Assembly (NCBI GenBank): GCA_027034115.1
Contig: JALVJB010000026.1
Span: 1-6,032, forward strand
Length of the DNA: 6,032 bases
DNA from: Acidilobaceae archaeon
Lineage (GTDB): Archaea > Thermoproteota > Thermoprotei_A > Sulfolobales > Acidilobaceae
Direction of reading: 5' to 3'
Shown here: positions 6,010 through 6,032 of the stretch, one piece after another
How the letters are laid out: each line of letters starts with the position of its first letter
Numbering within the stretch: the stretch's first letter is position 1
Position numbers and translations under genes: made by a program
Notes under the pieces: generated by a model
Database searches by the model: none
What the model saw: the letters and a program-made list of their open reading frames with translations, nothing else
Told to the model about the DNA's origin: nothing

Positions 6010-6032
6010 CCCCCCACACCCAGCCAACCCCC

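Noticed and set aside
6010..6032. Terminator after the operon
   Set aside because: The tail is C-rich with no T-tract and no hairpin, and the window ends here. Any terminator lies beyond.

Overview
The window looks like the chromosome of a hyperthermophilic crenarchaeon (Thermoproteota, perhaps Desulfurococcales-like). Arginine is mostly AGG/AGA, isoleucine is often ATA and leucine CTA. Start codons are TTG and GTG, upstream boxes are of the GGGGT(G) kind expected to pair with the archaeal 16S 3' end, and promoters carry TATA-like boxes. No species-level marker is present, so the lineage is an inference.

Left half (1-2881, minus strand): one very long reading frame runs without a stop from its start to the left edge, so its 3' end lies outside the window. 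It encodes a secreted protein with a signal peptide, then a beta-propeller of seven or eight WD40-like blades, then strikingly regular beta-rich units of about 85 residues. Five units are complete, a sixth is cut by the window edge, and a degenerate one precedes them. Seven N-glycosylation sequons fit an extracellular or S-layer-associated glycoprotein.

Middle (2882-3123): a divergent intergenic region. An inverted TTAAAA/TTTTAA pair supplies back-to-back TATA-like elements. It is followed by about 120 bases rich in possible hairpins and a 15-base exact direct repeat shared with the gene downstream. The region could be a structured 5' leader or a small RNA. I cannot assign it to a known RNA family.

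Right half (3124-6009, plus strand): a tight three-gene operon. Gene A (174 aa) has an N-terminal beta-alpha-beta-beta-alpha-beta pattern like a ferredoxin or Cas2-type fold and an alpha/beta C-terminal half. Gene B (597 aa) has a helical N-terminus, a long coiled coil, an alpha/beta module and a possible winged-helix tail. Gene C (about 186 aa) has one probable membrane helix and a long coiled coil. A and B overlap by 11 bases, B and C are 17 bases apart, and all three are preceded by a GGGGT box, so they are probably co-translated. I recognise none of them as a named family. The layout suggests a membrane-tethered coiled-coil complex of unknown role and is the best candidate here for an undescribed system.
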